A stretch of 64,000 nucleotides of DNA, taken from Lepidodermella squamata (taxonomy: Eukaryota > Gastrotricha). Positions 1-11,600 of the stretch are shown here, piece after piece. The notes below the pieces were generated by a model. It saw only the letters and a list, made by a program, of their open reading frames with translations. It did not search any database and was not told where the DNA came from. The position numbers were made by a program, and so were the translations under genes. The stretch's first letter is position 1; every line of letters begins with the position of its first letter. Where the stretch lies: the NCBI GenBank assembly GCA_047495785.1, contig JBLDXI010000042.1, positions 3,844,001 through 3,908,000 on the forward strand. The letters run 5' to 3'.

Positions 1-969
1 ATGACATCCAGCCCGCCCTTGTCCAGATTGATGTGCGTGGTCATCGGCCGTCCAGCGTGAACTTTGTCAAACGACCAAATGTTATCACTCCGTGAAGAAT
101 TGTTGCTCACTTCGCACATTTTATACTTCAGCCAGCAGGTGCCTGTCGGGTAGACGAAGACGAAACCAACACAACGCTCGCGATAGGTGCGATCACACTT
201 CTGCGCGCATTTCATAGGCGTCGAGCCATCAAAGTTGGCTATATCATTGCCGGGGCAATTGCCACGGTAAACTCGGTAGCCGGGCACTTCTGCAAAACCA
301 GATTTACGCTTATCGATATTGTTTGTTGTTGAGTTTAGACCTACCGTCAATCGGCCTTGGCCACAGCATACTGTCAAACAGTGCGTACCCATTCCACCAC
401 TTAGTCACATTGGAATATTTCGACGACAAAATCTTATAGGGGATAGAGTTATTTCTACGCGTGATACATGCTTCTGGCGCAATTGTTACCTGGTAAAGAA
501 TGTCCCTCTGCTGAGGTGACTGGAACGTCACCATTTCGGACATGTGGCGCTCCTCGCAGATTTGCCACGCATCAGGGCGTAATCGCGAGACAGTATCCAT
601 GTAATAGCACTTGTTGCTGATAGGATCAGCCTCCCAACCGGTTGGACAGAACTTTTTCTTGAAGTACATCGTATACCCACGCCCGGTTGGGTCAACGTCG
701 GTCTCGGGGAGTGGTAGAGCAAGATCTTCATGGCTATATAGCAGGCAACTGCTATACGCTTGGCTGAATGCGACGCTGGAACACCGTTTAATCAGGCAGT
801 AGGTGAAGCATTCGCCGGAGACTGAAGCCGGAAATTCATAACTCGGTTTCAGGCTTACAGGTAAACGGTTGTTGAGTTCCGGATATGTCTGCCAGATCTG
901 CTCAGTTTCGAGGCTGATGGCCAGCGAAAAACAGACACACAGTGATACGAGTAAGCGGTTGTCAAACAT
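1..969 (-). CDS. Secreted PAN/apple + C-type lectin protein (5' part, runs off window start)
   Basis: Exons 969-345 and 289-<1, joined across a 55-bp intron (290-344; GTAGGT...TTTTGCAG), phase 1 on both sides. The ATG at 969 opens a hydrophobic signal peptide (residues 2-20, LLVSLCVCFSLAI). A Cys-rich PAN/apple-like stretch follows (about 40-105). Next is a C-type lectin start with C-P-T-G-W, N-K-C-Y-Y and W-x-x-C spacing (about 109-165). The second exon supplies another apple-like unit with CAQKC...C-V-G-F...C-W. Secretion and glycan or protein binding are inferred from domain type. The lectin domain looks short: the usual second half merges into an apple-like unit, so the fold may be degenerate. 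The 3' end lies outside the window. The domain calls are by eye; the exact family is unknown. Confidence 0.75.
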
Positions 970-1536
970 GGCCAATAATAATTTTTGAATTATCTGCTTT
1001 TTAATAACAGAAATTTATACTTCTTTCGGGAAAAGTCACTAGCGCCATTAATGATTCAGCTTTTCACGCCAGCCAGATGATAACTTGTTTTTAACCGTCG
1101 ACTTTGTTGCGATGGAAGCTTATACGGGAAAAGCGCTGTTTGAATTGCACGCGATTAATAATTAAGGCGCGGCATTATACGCACCCGAGGTCTGAGTATG
1201 CATTTTTTATGGTGTACGGTATGTTACCTTCTCGTGCGGAATCGATACAAGTCAATTTTCAGAAAAAAACCCAAAGTGTTCAACCATAATTTATTCTTTT
1301 CGTAAATTAGTTTTCCAACAAATTTCGACGGCAGATTTTTGTATTTATGAAGCTAACAGACAGTTCTGAAATGAAATCATCGCATTCGCATTTTTTCCGA
1401 GAGTATAAAAAAGGGTGGATAAATAGTTGATTTATTCAAGTTGTTGTATAATACTGCACATTAATTGTCTCGAAAAAAATTGTTTAATTTGTTTAAAGTT
1501 GATGTTACATAATTTAGAATTGAATAAAATTGCGCG
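970..1536. other. Intergenic, AT-rich
   Basis: No coding signal seen. It holds the presumed promoter of the minus-strand PAN/lectin gene. A minus-strand AATAAA (plus-strand TTTATT at 1431-1436) could serve a minus-strand transcript ending near 1537. Confidence 0.5.
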
Positions 1537-1793
1537 CTAAAAATGACAGTACATAACAGACGGTAGGTAGTTGTTGATAAGTGATATGAGGCCGTTGATG
1601 CACATAAATAGCAATGAATTGTTGACGTTATTGATGATGACAAAGATGAAAGACAGGTGATGATGTAATAAGAACGACGACTGCTGAAGCCGGCCATCTG
1701 CCGACGGCCGAACGCGGTGGTTGAGCGCCGAGGAAGCAGCTCGGCTGCACGCCGTCGAATCGACGCGAACACTCGATGACGTCGCAGAGGTAC
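1537..1793 (-). other. Candidate alternative last exon of acetylcholinesterase (H/GPI-like)
   Basis: A GC-rich block is preceded by an acceptor, ATCGATTTCCAG, ending at 1794. Entered in phase 1, the phase left by the AChE exon ending at 3784, it stays open for 85 codons to a TAG at 1537. The Ser/Thr-rich start has one Cys (S-T-A-C-S) and the tail is hydrophobic (SLLFMCINGLISL). That is the layout of AChE-H tails, which are replaced by a GPI anchor in other animals. An AATAAA follows about 100 nt downstream. The other two frames are also open over part of the block, so this could equally be unrelated sequence. Confidence 0.35.
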
Positions 1794-3108
1794 CTGGAAA
1801 TCGATGCATTATTAATGATTCAGTTCGAGTCATTCAAGTGTGTAACAACAGAATAAGAAAAGGCCGTATTGACAAGCTTTGAACAATAGAGCAGAAAGTT
1901 GTGTTTTCTTTTTTCAGGCTTATGGTGGGGACATTATAAATCGATTAAGATCATTAATTCCTAGATGACTAATATTTCTAACTTACTTTTTCAAATTATA
2001 ATTTATAGCTGAAGTAATTAGCATCATTTCCGACTGATACGAATGAATGCTGATTTCAGCTTTTTACAAGACTTCGCGCAAAAAATCGATTTACATCCCG
2101 TTTATGCGCACAATTGCTTCCAATTGCTTCCAATGGTGGTGGCTTCCAATAAAAGGCGAATAAATTCCCTTTTAACTAGTGAAAAATATTGTCTTCCGCT
2201 GCTCAAGCAATAGCGTTAGCCATTCTGACCTGGGAAAGGACAATTTTTACCCTCAGACATGGCCAAAAAACGAGAACTATAATGCCAGCTTGACCTAGGA
2301 TGCCCTGGACGATGTCGAAAATCAATAGGAGACGTAGAATCGTCAAAAGATTACTCAAATTCGTAAAAAAAATGAGCAACTTGTGCGATAGAAATTCAAG
2401 TTTTCGTTCACTACTCTTGAATTTGTGTATTTTCATGAGCTGAAACTAGCCCAATCCAATATCGATATCCAATATAGATTGTTCTAAAATTGATGAAAAA
2501 ATTCCCGAGATCTAAATCTGGAGAATATATTTTGTATTTTGTTCCAATAGTAGCCCATTCTGTAATTGTAGACGAGGGCTGATGATTCAAGTCGGTTCGA
2601 AAATATAAAAAATGTGATTCACCAAAAATTCAGTTTCAAATGTTTCTATATTGCGATAGAAACAACGGTATTCGAATTTAACTGTGGACAAGCGAACCTT
2701 AATTGAGAGATCTTACAAAAACTCAAAATATGCCACAATTTTGACACTTTCGAGGCGTTTAGAGGACCCAAGTTAAAAGATTTTCAGATTTTAAATTTTT
2801 TGATTCGCTATTTTTTGAACGTCATCAATTTTTCAAAAACTCATTTTCAAATTTTAAAATATATTAAAATATTTTTTTATCAAATTTCCTCGCTTGATCA
2901 ACGCCATATACACCTAATATTAATAGTAATTATATTGAGTAATAAAAAATTAAAATATTAAAATTTTGTAAATATCGGTCTATTGTTTCGCCATATGTAT
3001 TTAAGAGTTGACTGACTGAACGTGGCAATGTAACCAGTAGGTGATGAGTGAAAGAATTTTCTTCAATCTCTGAGAATCCTCAATGGAATCTTTCTTCTTC
3101 TGTCTTCT
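1794..3108. other. Non-coding, very AT-rich
   Basis: Nothing convincing is coded. There is a short imperfect tandem repeat of CAATTGCTTC at 2113-2140. An 8-kDa hydrophobic minus-strand frame at 2203-2436 has no recognisable motif and was not called. Confidence 0.4.
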
Positions 3109-6100
3109 TCACAAGTCAAGATTGTCTTCCTCGTCGTCGTTCGCATTCATCCTCGCCTGCTGCTTTCGCGACTGTTGCGGAGAAGGGGCGCAAATTTTAT
3201 TGTTAACTCGGTTCGGGCTGGTATAGGGTGACGGCACACCAGGTTGTCGCTTAGCGTTAGTTGCCGTTGCGGCGGTAAATCTAGCAAACTGAGCCTCCCA
3301 TTCAGGCAAAAGATCATATTTCCAGTGGTAGAAAGATTTCTTCCAGTCGGTTTCGACCCGCCCAACGTCAGCTGGAAAAACATTAATTCAACCAATTAAT
3401 TGGCGTGTTAAAATCTAAATTTTACTACGTAAATTCGTAAAATCAGGCTAAAATCTACATTTTTCTATCGGATGCTATGTTGTATTTAAAAAATGATTGA
3501 AAAATAGAGTACACACCTTTGGATTGTATGCAGAGTAGGTGTTAGTGAGTTGAGATTGGATGTCAATCGAGCGGTATTTTCATTCCATTCTCTAGGCAGG
3601 CGCACTCCGTCGGGTTCAACATGGCACATGGAAACCACGATCAATTTTCAGTCAACTCTTTCAACATCATGGCGAGCAAAAAACCGATAGAGAAAGAAAC
3701 AGAAAAAAAAGATATAACAAAAAATTGAAATTCATCGTGCATGAAAAATCAATGCAAGTTATCAATCAAATTTCATTCCATACCGGATAAGGCATCGAGT
3801 TTTGGAAGGTATCCGTGCCAAAACTAGTTGAAAAAAATAAGAAAAATTAGCGTGAAAATTGTGTTAAAAGGCGACTTACGGCGCATTCTTGGGCCTTGAT
3901 CGAGGTGCCAACTGAAGGTTGGCGCTTCGTGACGAGCGCGTCGACGCTCAACTCGAGGAATGTTTTTTCGTAGTAACTATACTCGGGCCACGGCGGAAGT
4001 TCTAAATTGGCCTGGTTAGGACTTGTTCGGTCGCGAATGTTTGGATCACTAAAATCGTGATTTTAGAATATTATATGTAAAATTTGAAAGAAATATTTTG
4101 CTCACCCAAATTTCGCAAAGTTGGTCCAGTAGGCCATCATGAAGCGAGACAGCATCTTCTCCTCGTCTGTATAAGGCTTTGAGTAGTTGAAAGGTTCGCC
4201 GAAAATGAAGCAGATCTCGTCGCCATGCAATACGCCCATCCACGCCGGCCAAGGCACCTGTTCAGAAAAATACAAAAATAAGTTTAAAAAATTCGGAAAA
4301 ATAAACAGATCAATTGGGGAAAATATTTAAAAATACAAGCATTCAATTTCGCATTTCGCAGAGCATGCTTCTGATCAAAAATGAATCGTGTGAAAATCCA
4401 GCTTTTTAGAACCATTTTTCGATTTGTTAATCGATTATTTCGATTAAAGGGAAATAACAACTTTTCACTATCAATACAGGCAGTCCCATTTAAACCATGA
4501 CTCATAAGTTGTGCAAACAATTTCTTTTTTTTTGGGAATTTATGCAGGTAATTAATCCATAATTTTTAATTTCCGAAGGCATCGCTCTCAGCTTTCATCT
4601 ACGATTTCGGCGAAAAAATTACCGAAGAAAACCGCAATACCTAACTGCAACCGCTGCATGGTAATTTTTGGTATTTTACCCGTTTAACCTAAAATTCTTC
4701 TGATTTTTCAAAATCCAAAAATTGAATATTTGAATACTAAATTATTATTCTCATAGCGTTTAGAATTTTCCTGGCAATGAGAATTGACTTTGCCTCTCAT
4801 TTTTTGACTTTCTGATCATTTTCATAAAATTTTCTCCGTTTGCGTTGCTAATGGGACATGCCGTATTTTTTTAATTAAAAAATATTTATATAATTTAATC
4901 CAAATTTATATTTATTTTATTTTATTTATTTATTTTAGTTTTTAAATAATTTACCTGGCTTGACCGCTGTGCGAAGTAATAAAGGAAGACTTTGTGTTTC
5001 GAATACCACATATCATTCTCCGGAATCGACGAGTAGATCGACTCCGGGTTGCGCATCGCCGGCATGGGACTCGCAGCACCGTCACCGCCGCCGCCGCCCG
5101 CCGCCGCCGCTGCCTGTTGCTCGGGGCTGGTCAGCGGCTGCTGCAGGTAGCTGAACCCGGACGCAAAGCTGCGCTTCAGCCTCACGTAACGCACCGAAGC
5201 GTCGTCGTCATCACTCGGATTTTCCGCCAGATTGCTCTCGCCGCGATTCGACGCCGGCGCGTCGTTGGCGTAGTCGGGCGGCGGCTCGGGCTTACCCGGC
5301 GGCGGCACGAGCGGCGCCGGCGGCAGTTCGACGTAGCTATCCGCCCAACTGACAACCGGGCAGGCAAACGCCCAGTCGCCGGTCGCCGAGTCGACGGCGC
5401 TCAAAATGTCCTGGCTGGTGATAACCGGCAGCCGCCAGGGCGTGTACTGGAACTCGATCGCGTCTAGCACGATTTGACTCGACGACCGATTGAAGTGCGG
5501 GTAGAAGGCGAAAAAGTCGCGGATCAAGTCAGAGTAGACGCGAGTCGTAAAATTCATCTGCCGGTTAGGCGCGCGCGGGTGTTTGAACAACTGGAAGCCT
5601 TTTGTTGTGTACAGCATAAAGTAGGAGCCTTCGTTCTTGTTCAGCCCGCCCATTATTGACACGTTGTAGTACTGGCCGTCGGCGAGCATGTCACGCGGGT
5701 GGCGCGGCAAAAAATCACCGTCGATTACTGGCACGAATGGAAACTGCGCGTAACCGGCTGGGTCCTGTACAAAAAAAATTCGCGAAAATTAGCAAAAAAT
5801 TCGGAAAAATTCGAAAAAAATGAAAATTAAACAAGCGAAAGTGAAGAGCACTAAAATGCAAAATATAGCAAAATTTTTCAGTGTTTTTTCGCTAATAATT
5901 AAGCAAGAATAAAATTCTTAAAAATCAAAAGTGAGCAGTGATTTATTTTCAATTTCAGTCAAATTACCCTTGTTCCATTCTGGAAACATTTCATTTTTTA
6001 GAAAAATAAATAAGAGAAGAATGTAAAGGTAGTCTGAAGGCGTAGAAATTAAGCTGTCACACGCTGTAAAGAAGTTGACGTAAACACGTATCCGGCATAG

Positions 6101-8618
6101 ATAAAAAGCCAAAAATTAGATCAACGCAGATTCATAGCCAATTCGGAAATTAAAAAATCAGTCTACAGGTACAGCAGGCCGCTACAAAATTAATCGAAAA
6201 CTCTTTCGTTAAAATTATTAACCCGGTCAGGCTGAAAATTGTAAAATATATTCATTATTTTTACTTGGAATACTCTATGAAAACCCTTGATCATTTTTCA
6301 TTAATATTTAATTGACTCAAATACAACGCATATTTCATTATTTTACCGCCAAATTTCGATATTCCGACCACGATTCTAATAACTCGGGAAAATCACGTAT
6401 GAATATGATTAGCTTCAACTGACAAACGGACAATCAATAGTAAAAATTGAGTTATCTAATATGATTAAATTCTCAATTAATACATAAAAAACCGGACACC
6501 GACAACTGACGAAAAATATTAATTTACGTCATTTCTGTAACTCAATTACCCTATCTCAAGGGATTCCCGAATTTGGCAGCGGAAAATGTTCTTTTATTTG
6601 ATCTATTTCTCTGTCTCAAATGTCCGTTAATCAGCTGAGCTAAAAAGTAGGAATTGCCGAAAATTAATGTTGAACTTTGATTATTACCTCAGGTTTAGTG
6701 ACGAGAAATATTTTGAAATAAAAAATCTGAACCCACGTAATATTATTTCCGAAGTCGCATCTCAATTGTTTAGGAATATATGCAATTTTTGTCGATTTTT
6801 CTTAATTAATCGAAATTCCGACAAAAATTAAATAATTGATTATGGAAGCGACTAATGCCTAGATTTCAAGTTCCAGCACTGAATTCAGCCCCAGTTTGGT
6901 TTCTTGAGTTCAACGCCTTGCTTGAACTCAATTTTTAATTTAATTCAAATTTCAAATTAGAAGGCAATTTTCTAGATATTCGAGGGTAAAAGATAGCTAA
7001 TTTGGAAAATATTCAAAAAAATTTAGGGCTTTGAATTAGCGCTGGAACCTCAAAAATGTAGACCCAGTTATGAGCGATTTGATATTTCAAGGTTTTTTTC
7101 AAGTGATGCGACTCTTACCGCAGATAGCACGTTCCACTCTTCTTCGGGCAGTCGTAGGAATTGCTGCGAGCGTAAGCAGTCGATTTTCCACCGCATCTCA
7201 TCGGCGGCGCTTTTCGGGCTGCTCGGCGGCACCGGCGGCGGCGCGCCATACATCGAGTCGGCATCAGCCGCCGACTGGCTGAGCGAGGCGGACGGCGGCG
7301 GCGCGCAGGTGGACGCAAATTTCGTCACCAGCTCATTCGACCGCCACATGGCCTCCTCCTGCGTCAACACCGCCCAGCCGGACAGCGCAGAGGCCGACTG
7401 GATAACGGCACGTTGGAAGTAGTCGCGGCTGTGCGGCGAGAGGAGGTGCAGCGCGACCGAGGCGGCGCCGGCGCTTTCGCCGAAAATCGTCGTGTTGCGA
7501 CAGTCGCCGCCGAAGTTGTGCACGTTCTCGCACAGCCACTTGAGCGCCAGCCATTGGTCCCACATGCCCATGTTGCCCGGCGCGTCGTCTGTGCCGAAGT
7601 ACAAAAACCCTAACGCGCCGAGGCGGTACTGCATCGACGCGACGATGATGTTGTTATACCCGGCCAGAATCCGCCCGTCGTACAGATCGAGCGTTGTCGT
7701 GCCGCTCGTGAAACCGCCGCCGAAAATCCAGACTAGAACCGGGTGAAGGCCGCGTTGTTGCTTCGAGTCGCCCTGCCTGCCGCCCTTGTTGAAGTCGTCC
7801 AACACGCGGCGCGGCACCCATAAGTTGAGGTAAAGGCAGTCTTCCGACATTTCGGTGTTCGCGTTCCACATCATCGCGCCTTCGAACGTGTCGAACAACG
7901 CGTCGAGCAGCTGCGGGCATGAGTTCGGCTTCGACGTCGCGTCTAGTATGTCCTTCCACGGCTGGCGGGGGCTGGCCTTCCTAAACCGCCGCTCGCCAAC
8001 AGGCGGTTCTGCGTAGGGGATGCCTAAAAATTCGTAGACCTCGATGTTAGTATTCGGCAGTTGCACGAGCCGGCCCTGCACTAGGCCCATGTTTGTCGCG
8101 ACAGTGCCGGACGGGCCCGGCGCGGTTGCTTGCCGCCGCGCTCGATTTGACGATGTATTTGCGTATTTTGGGTGTAGTTTTGCGTCGATTTTCGATGATG
8201 AGTTTCTTGATGAGTATATCGGCGAGGTTGAAGCAGCAGGCACGTTGATAGTTACAGCTATTAGGACGATGCTTAGAGTAGTTAACAGCAGCCAGACGCG
8301 CCGCCGGTGCCGGTGGTGGAACCGAGGAGGATCCGCGTCTCGCCATCGAGGAGGAGGTGGAGGTGGAGGAGGAGAAAGACGTTGTTGGCAGCTGATTAAA
8401 GATGAGGAGTTATTAGCGCTAATTATCGAATCATTATTATCTTCCGAATCGAAGCCACTTATACGGGACCGAGACGTCACCGCATCGTCCGGTTCGACCC
8501 GACTAGGCGGCCCGGTTTGCGGTGACAGGTGCCTGGGTCGGCGACAGGTCGATTTCAGCGGTTTCGAGGCGGCTGCAGCTATTGTGTTGATTGTTGTTGA
8601 TTTCGTCCGATGTGACAT
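3109..8618 (-). CDS. ACHE: Acetylcholinesterase, T (WAT-tailed) form
   Basis: Hydrolyses acetylcholine at cholinergic synapses. Exons: 8618-7119, 5764-4955, 4257-4106, 4048-3880, 3823-3784, 3371-3109; all phases agree and give 977 aa. Seen: choline-site Trp251 (MMWNANTEMSEDC), oxyanion-hole FGGGF (299-303), catalytic Ser382 in FGESAGAAS, Glu545 in NKNEGSYF, His781 in VLHGDEI. The last exon carries W-x-x-x-F-x-x-W...W-x-x-QF spacing like the amphiphilic tetramerisation tail of vertebrate AChE-T and nematode ACE-1, then a Cys (KICAPS). Oddities: about 107 basic, Pro-rich residues precede the hydrophobic segment (108-131); a Pro/Ala-rich insert lies near 438-470; and a roughly 100-residue acidic/Gly-rich insert in exon 2 lies before KVFLYYFAQRSS. 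Total length is well above the usual 600-650 aa. A short overlapping uORF starts at the ATG 13 nt upstream. Confidence 0.96.
4529..4875 (+). repeat. Dispersed repeat, copy A (AChE intron 2)
   Basis: Shares blocks in the same order with 56200-56520. These include ACCGAAGAAA, a TTATTATTCT-like stretch, and CGTTTGCGTTGCT(A/T)ATGGGA (19 of 20 bases). Both copies lie in introns of minus-strand genes. The element type is unknown. Confidence 0.5.
5765..7118. other. AChE intron 1 (1,354 bp)
   Basis: AT-rich with a GTAAGA donor and a TTTGTACAG acceptor. No exon or element was recognised. AChE intron 2 (4258-4954) contains a dispersed repeat, listed separately. Intron 5 (3372-3783) shows nothing clear. 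Confidence 0.6.
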
Positions 8619-11600
8619 CTTTTAGTTTCATTTTGTGTTATTACAATTAACAGTAAGGTGATAATTAAAAACACGGATAAACATCCAGCTAGATCAAGAA
8701 AAAAAAGAAAAAAAAATTAAAATTCTTCAAAATTAAAAAATCCTCCTTAAAAATTCAGTTTAACAAGAAAAGCGAGGCTATAAGCTGAGACTAATAGGTA
8801 ATGGTTCCAAAAAAATGAATAATTCAGGCAATCGATACCGCGAAAGCGCATAAGAGTTCCTATCATCGAAACTAGAATTGTTTATAGTGCTAACGATTTT
8901 CTGACCAGACCCAAAATAACAGGCAAAATTTTGGGTTGACCTATATTTCGTGCGTCTTCTTGACCCGAGCGCGGTTATTGCAGGCAAGTTTTATTGCCCC
9001 ATGCCATCTTATCGTCGAGATCGAAACAAGATTTGCACGTTTATACTAAGATAAGGTCGGCAGATAGCTTTAATAAAGCATCGATGTGTTGCGATAACTT
9101 CGCATTAAAATCAGAATGATCGTATAATGTCTAGCGTGTGCCGCGAAAAATTATTTCCGACCTAATGTCAATCAATTATATCCAACTTAATTTGTCATCT
9201 GCAGTCGCTTGAATCTAGTATAGCTTCAAAAATTCACTATATCAAAATGTGTTATATATCAACGAGGTCTTAAGAGCTGAAAAAGCTGAATGCTGATTAA
9301 AAGAAGATAATTACTAGAACGAAATTACAAGGCGTGAGTGGGAGTAGGTTGCGTTTTTTTTCTTCGTTTAATCATGAAATTGCAAAATGCCGGGTACCAA
9401 GTACGTGTAAAGCCCGCGTATGAAAATTGACAGAGGGGTCTCCCGGCTTGTTTTAATTGCAGCCGTGATGAAACAATAAAATAAGAAAGCAATCACCGCC
9501 AAATATTTGCCGTCAGAGATGCGCCTTGCGATAACAACTCAACTAATAATAGACAGTTGGCTGGAAAAAATCTTAAAAAGATGAACACGGTAGATAAAAG
9601 AGTAAGAAATAATGAGATACCAAAATAGCTCGTGTTCTATATACTCGAATAATTATCATTGCCGCCGCGTGATTGCTAACGTGTTAAAAGGCCACGCGTT
9701 CCATTGCATTTTTCTGCTGGTGGCGACATGACGAACACAGAGTCGTGTCGCATCTATGCCTACGTGTGTCACGCGGCCCCGGCGCTACCGAGTGAATCAA
9801 GCTAGTTTATTAGTTCGGCTTCAATATTCGCATAAAATATGAATAAGTGCGCGGCTGCTTTGTGTTGCCGCTAACCACTTTGTTAGCCGCATGCTTCATA
9901 TAACAACATAATCTAAAACAACAACACAGGTAGTATACGCCTTTTATGTGTATAAATAGCAAACAAATTTTATTGAATTAATTTAAAACTTTCGAAAAAA
10001 AAATTTGGGTTCGAAAATATTTCCAGGCCATGATTTTTGAGGCCCGGAGTTGACTGAAAAAATGATGAGGGAAAAAATAATTTTGTTATATAGTTTTTTC
10101 TTACTACAAAATGTACGCAAAGTGTAATTGCATTTTTCGGAAAGTTTCGAAGCGAAGATATATTATACGCAGATGCGTACGTGTAGACAGGGCGCAAAAA
10201 ATTATTAGAAATCGCAGTTAGGTATATTTCATAGATAGGTATATATTTATCTATCTATTCGAGTGACGGCGGGCTGGCTATGACACTGATATGCGACATG
10301 CAGTGTGCGTATAGATATTTATTATTATTATTATTAAACTATACACGTTATTTTGAAGAGAAGGAATTTTAGGCGGCAACAGGCGCCGCCGTAGTTAGTA
10401 GTTGTAGTAGGTAGAAAAAACACGCCGCAAATTTTCGGCTATTTTTCGCGCGCGTGAGACGCCCGGCAAGACGCGCACGCGCGCACGCGAAATATTGTTG
10501 TGCGCGAAACACACATTATATAAGGTGGCTAAAAAAAAGTATTGGCGCGCGCGCGACACCTGTAAGGATTGCGCGCTCGCTTGATAATTGGCCGATCGAT
10601 AATACAAGGCAATATGTGTATCGAAATAACAAGCCGCCCGGCGAGTTAGTGCCTACACTTCCGTATATATAATATACTTTTTTTTTTACTTCTACTGCTA
10701 AGGAATTTCGCCTGCTCTTGATCGCGGGTGTTGAGAGTTATATCGACGCACTTGAGGTGGCGAAAAATGTGTATTTACTCGTCTCATCATCGGTTTTATT
10801 TATACAATAATAAGTGAGTATGATAGGTTTGACCGGGCTGCTGACCGTGGCCCGATGAAAAGTGACATGCGATTTGTGCCTTCACCTTGTTGCGTGTATA
10901 TTTTCACAACAACGGCGCGCTTCGAGAGCGAGATGCGCGCCAAGTGCAAGGCGGCGGCGCGCTAAAATAACACGCGTTATAGCGAGCACTAATTTTTCGC
11001 CGGCCGCGCCGCCGACAAGGCTAAGGAATGCGATAGATATTATTATTATTATTATATAGCAACAGCAGACTAGTGAGGACATTGGCGCACTTGCGGTTTT
11101 TTCGCCCTTCTTTCTTTCGCCGCTCCCAATGTCCCAGCGCTCTCACTGCTGTCTACACGCAGCATCGTAAAATTGATGATAATGCACTAATGATGAGATG
11201 ATGGTGGTAATGATGAGAAGAAGAAATTTTTGGCCCGCTGTTCACATCTCGAGAGATTTCAATTAGTTTGTACGTGTTGATACAATAAAATGATCCGGCG
11301 ATACGAGATAAACGACTCAATAGATGCGCGCGGGATAAATTAATTTTATTATATGCGGTTTTTTTCTTATATGTATAGCTGGAGTGGAAATGTCTCGCAC
11401 TTCGAGTGCAGGTCAATGGGCGCTTCAAAGGCGGGGGAGGAAACAGATTGATCGAGGGCTAGAGCGCGAAAATTAGCACCTCTGACCAATCTGAATAACA
11501 ACCGATGGACAATATGAGTGGGAAAAAATAACAAATCATAAATAAAATCTTGATTAATATTCAAGCTTGCATATTAAAAATCAATGCATTAGGTTGATTA

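Noticed and set aside
2203-2436. Hydrophobic 77-codon minus-strand frame
   Set aside because: AT-rich sequence gives Leu/Ile/Phe runs; no partner exon, motif or polyA context.
4994-5467. 157-codon plus-strand frame opposite AChE exon 2
   Set aside because: Arg-rich antisense shadow of the Gly/Ala/Pro insert.
7333-8346. Several 60-200-codon frames overlapping AChE exon 1 on both strands
   Set aside because: GC-rich exon removes stops in other frames; composition is Arg/Ala/Pro-rich and the AChE frame explains the region.
9728-9805. 25-codon GC-rich small ORF (MTNTESCRIYAYVC...)
   Set aside because: Isolated, with no splice partner or polyA signal; length expected by chance.
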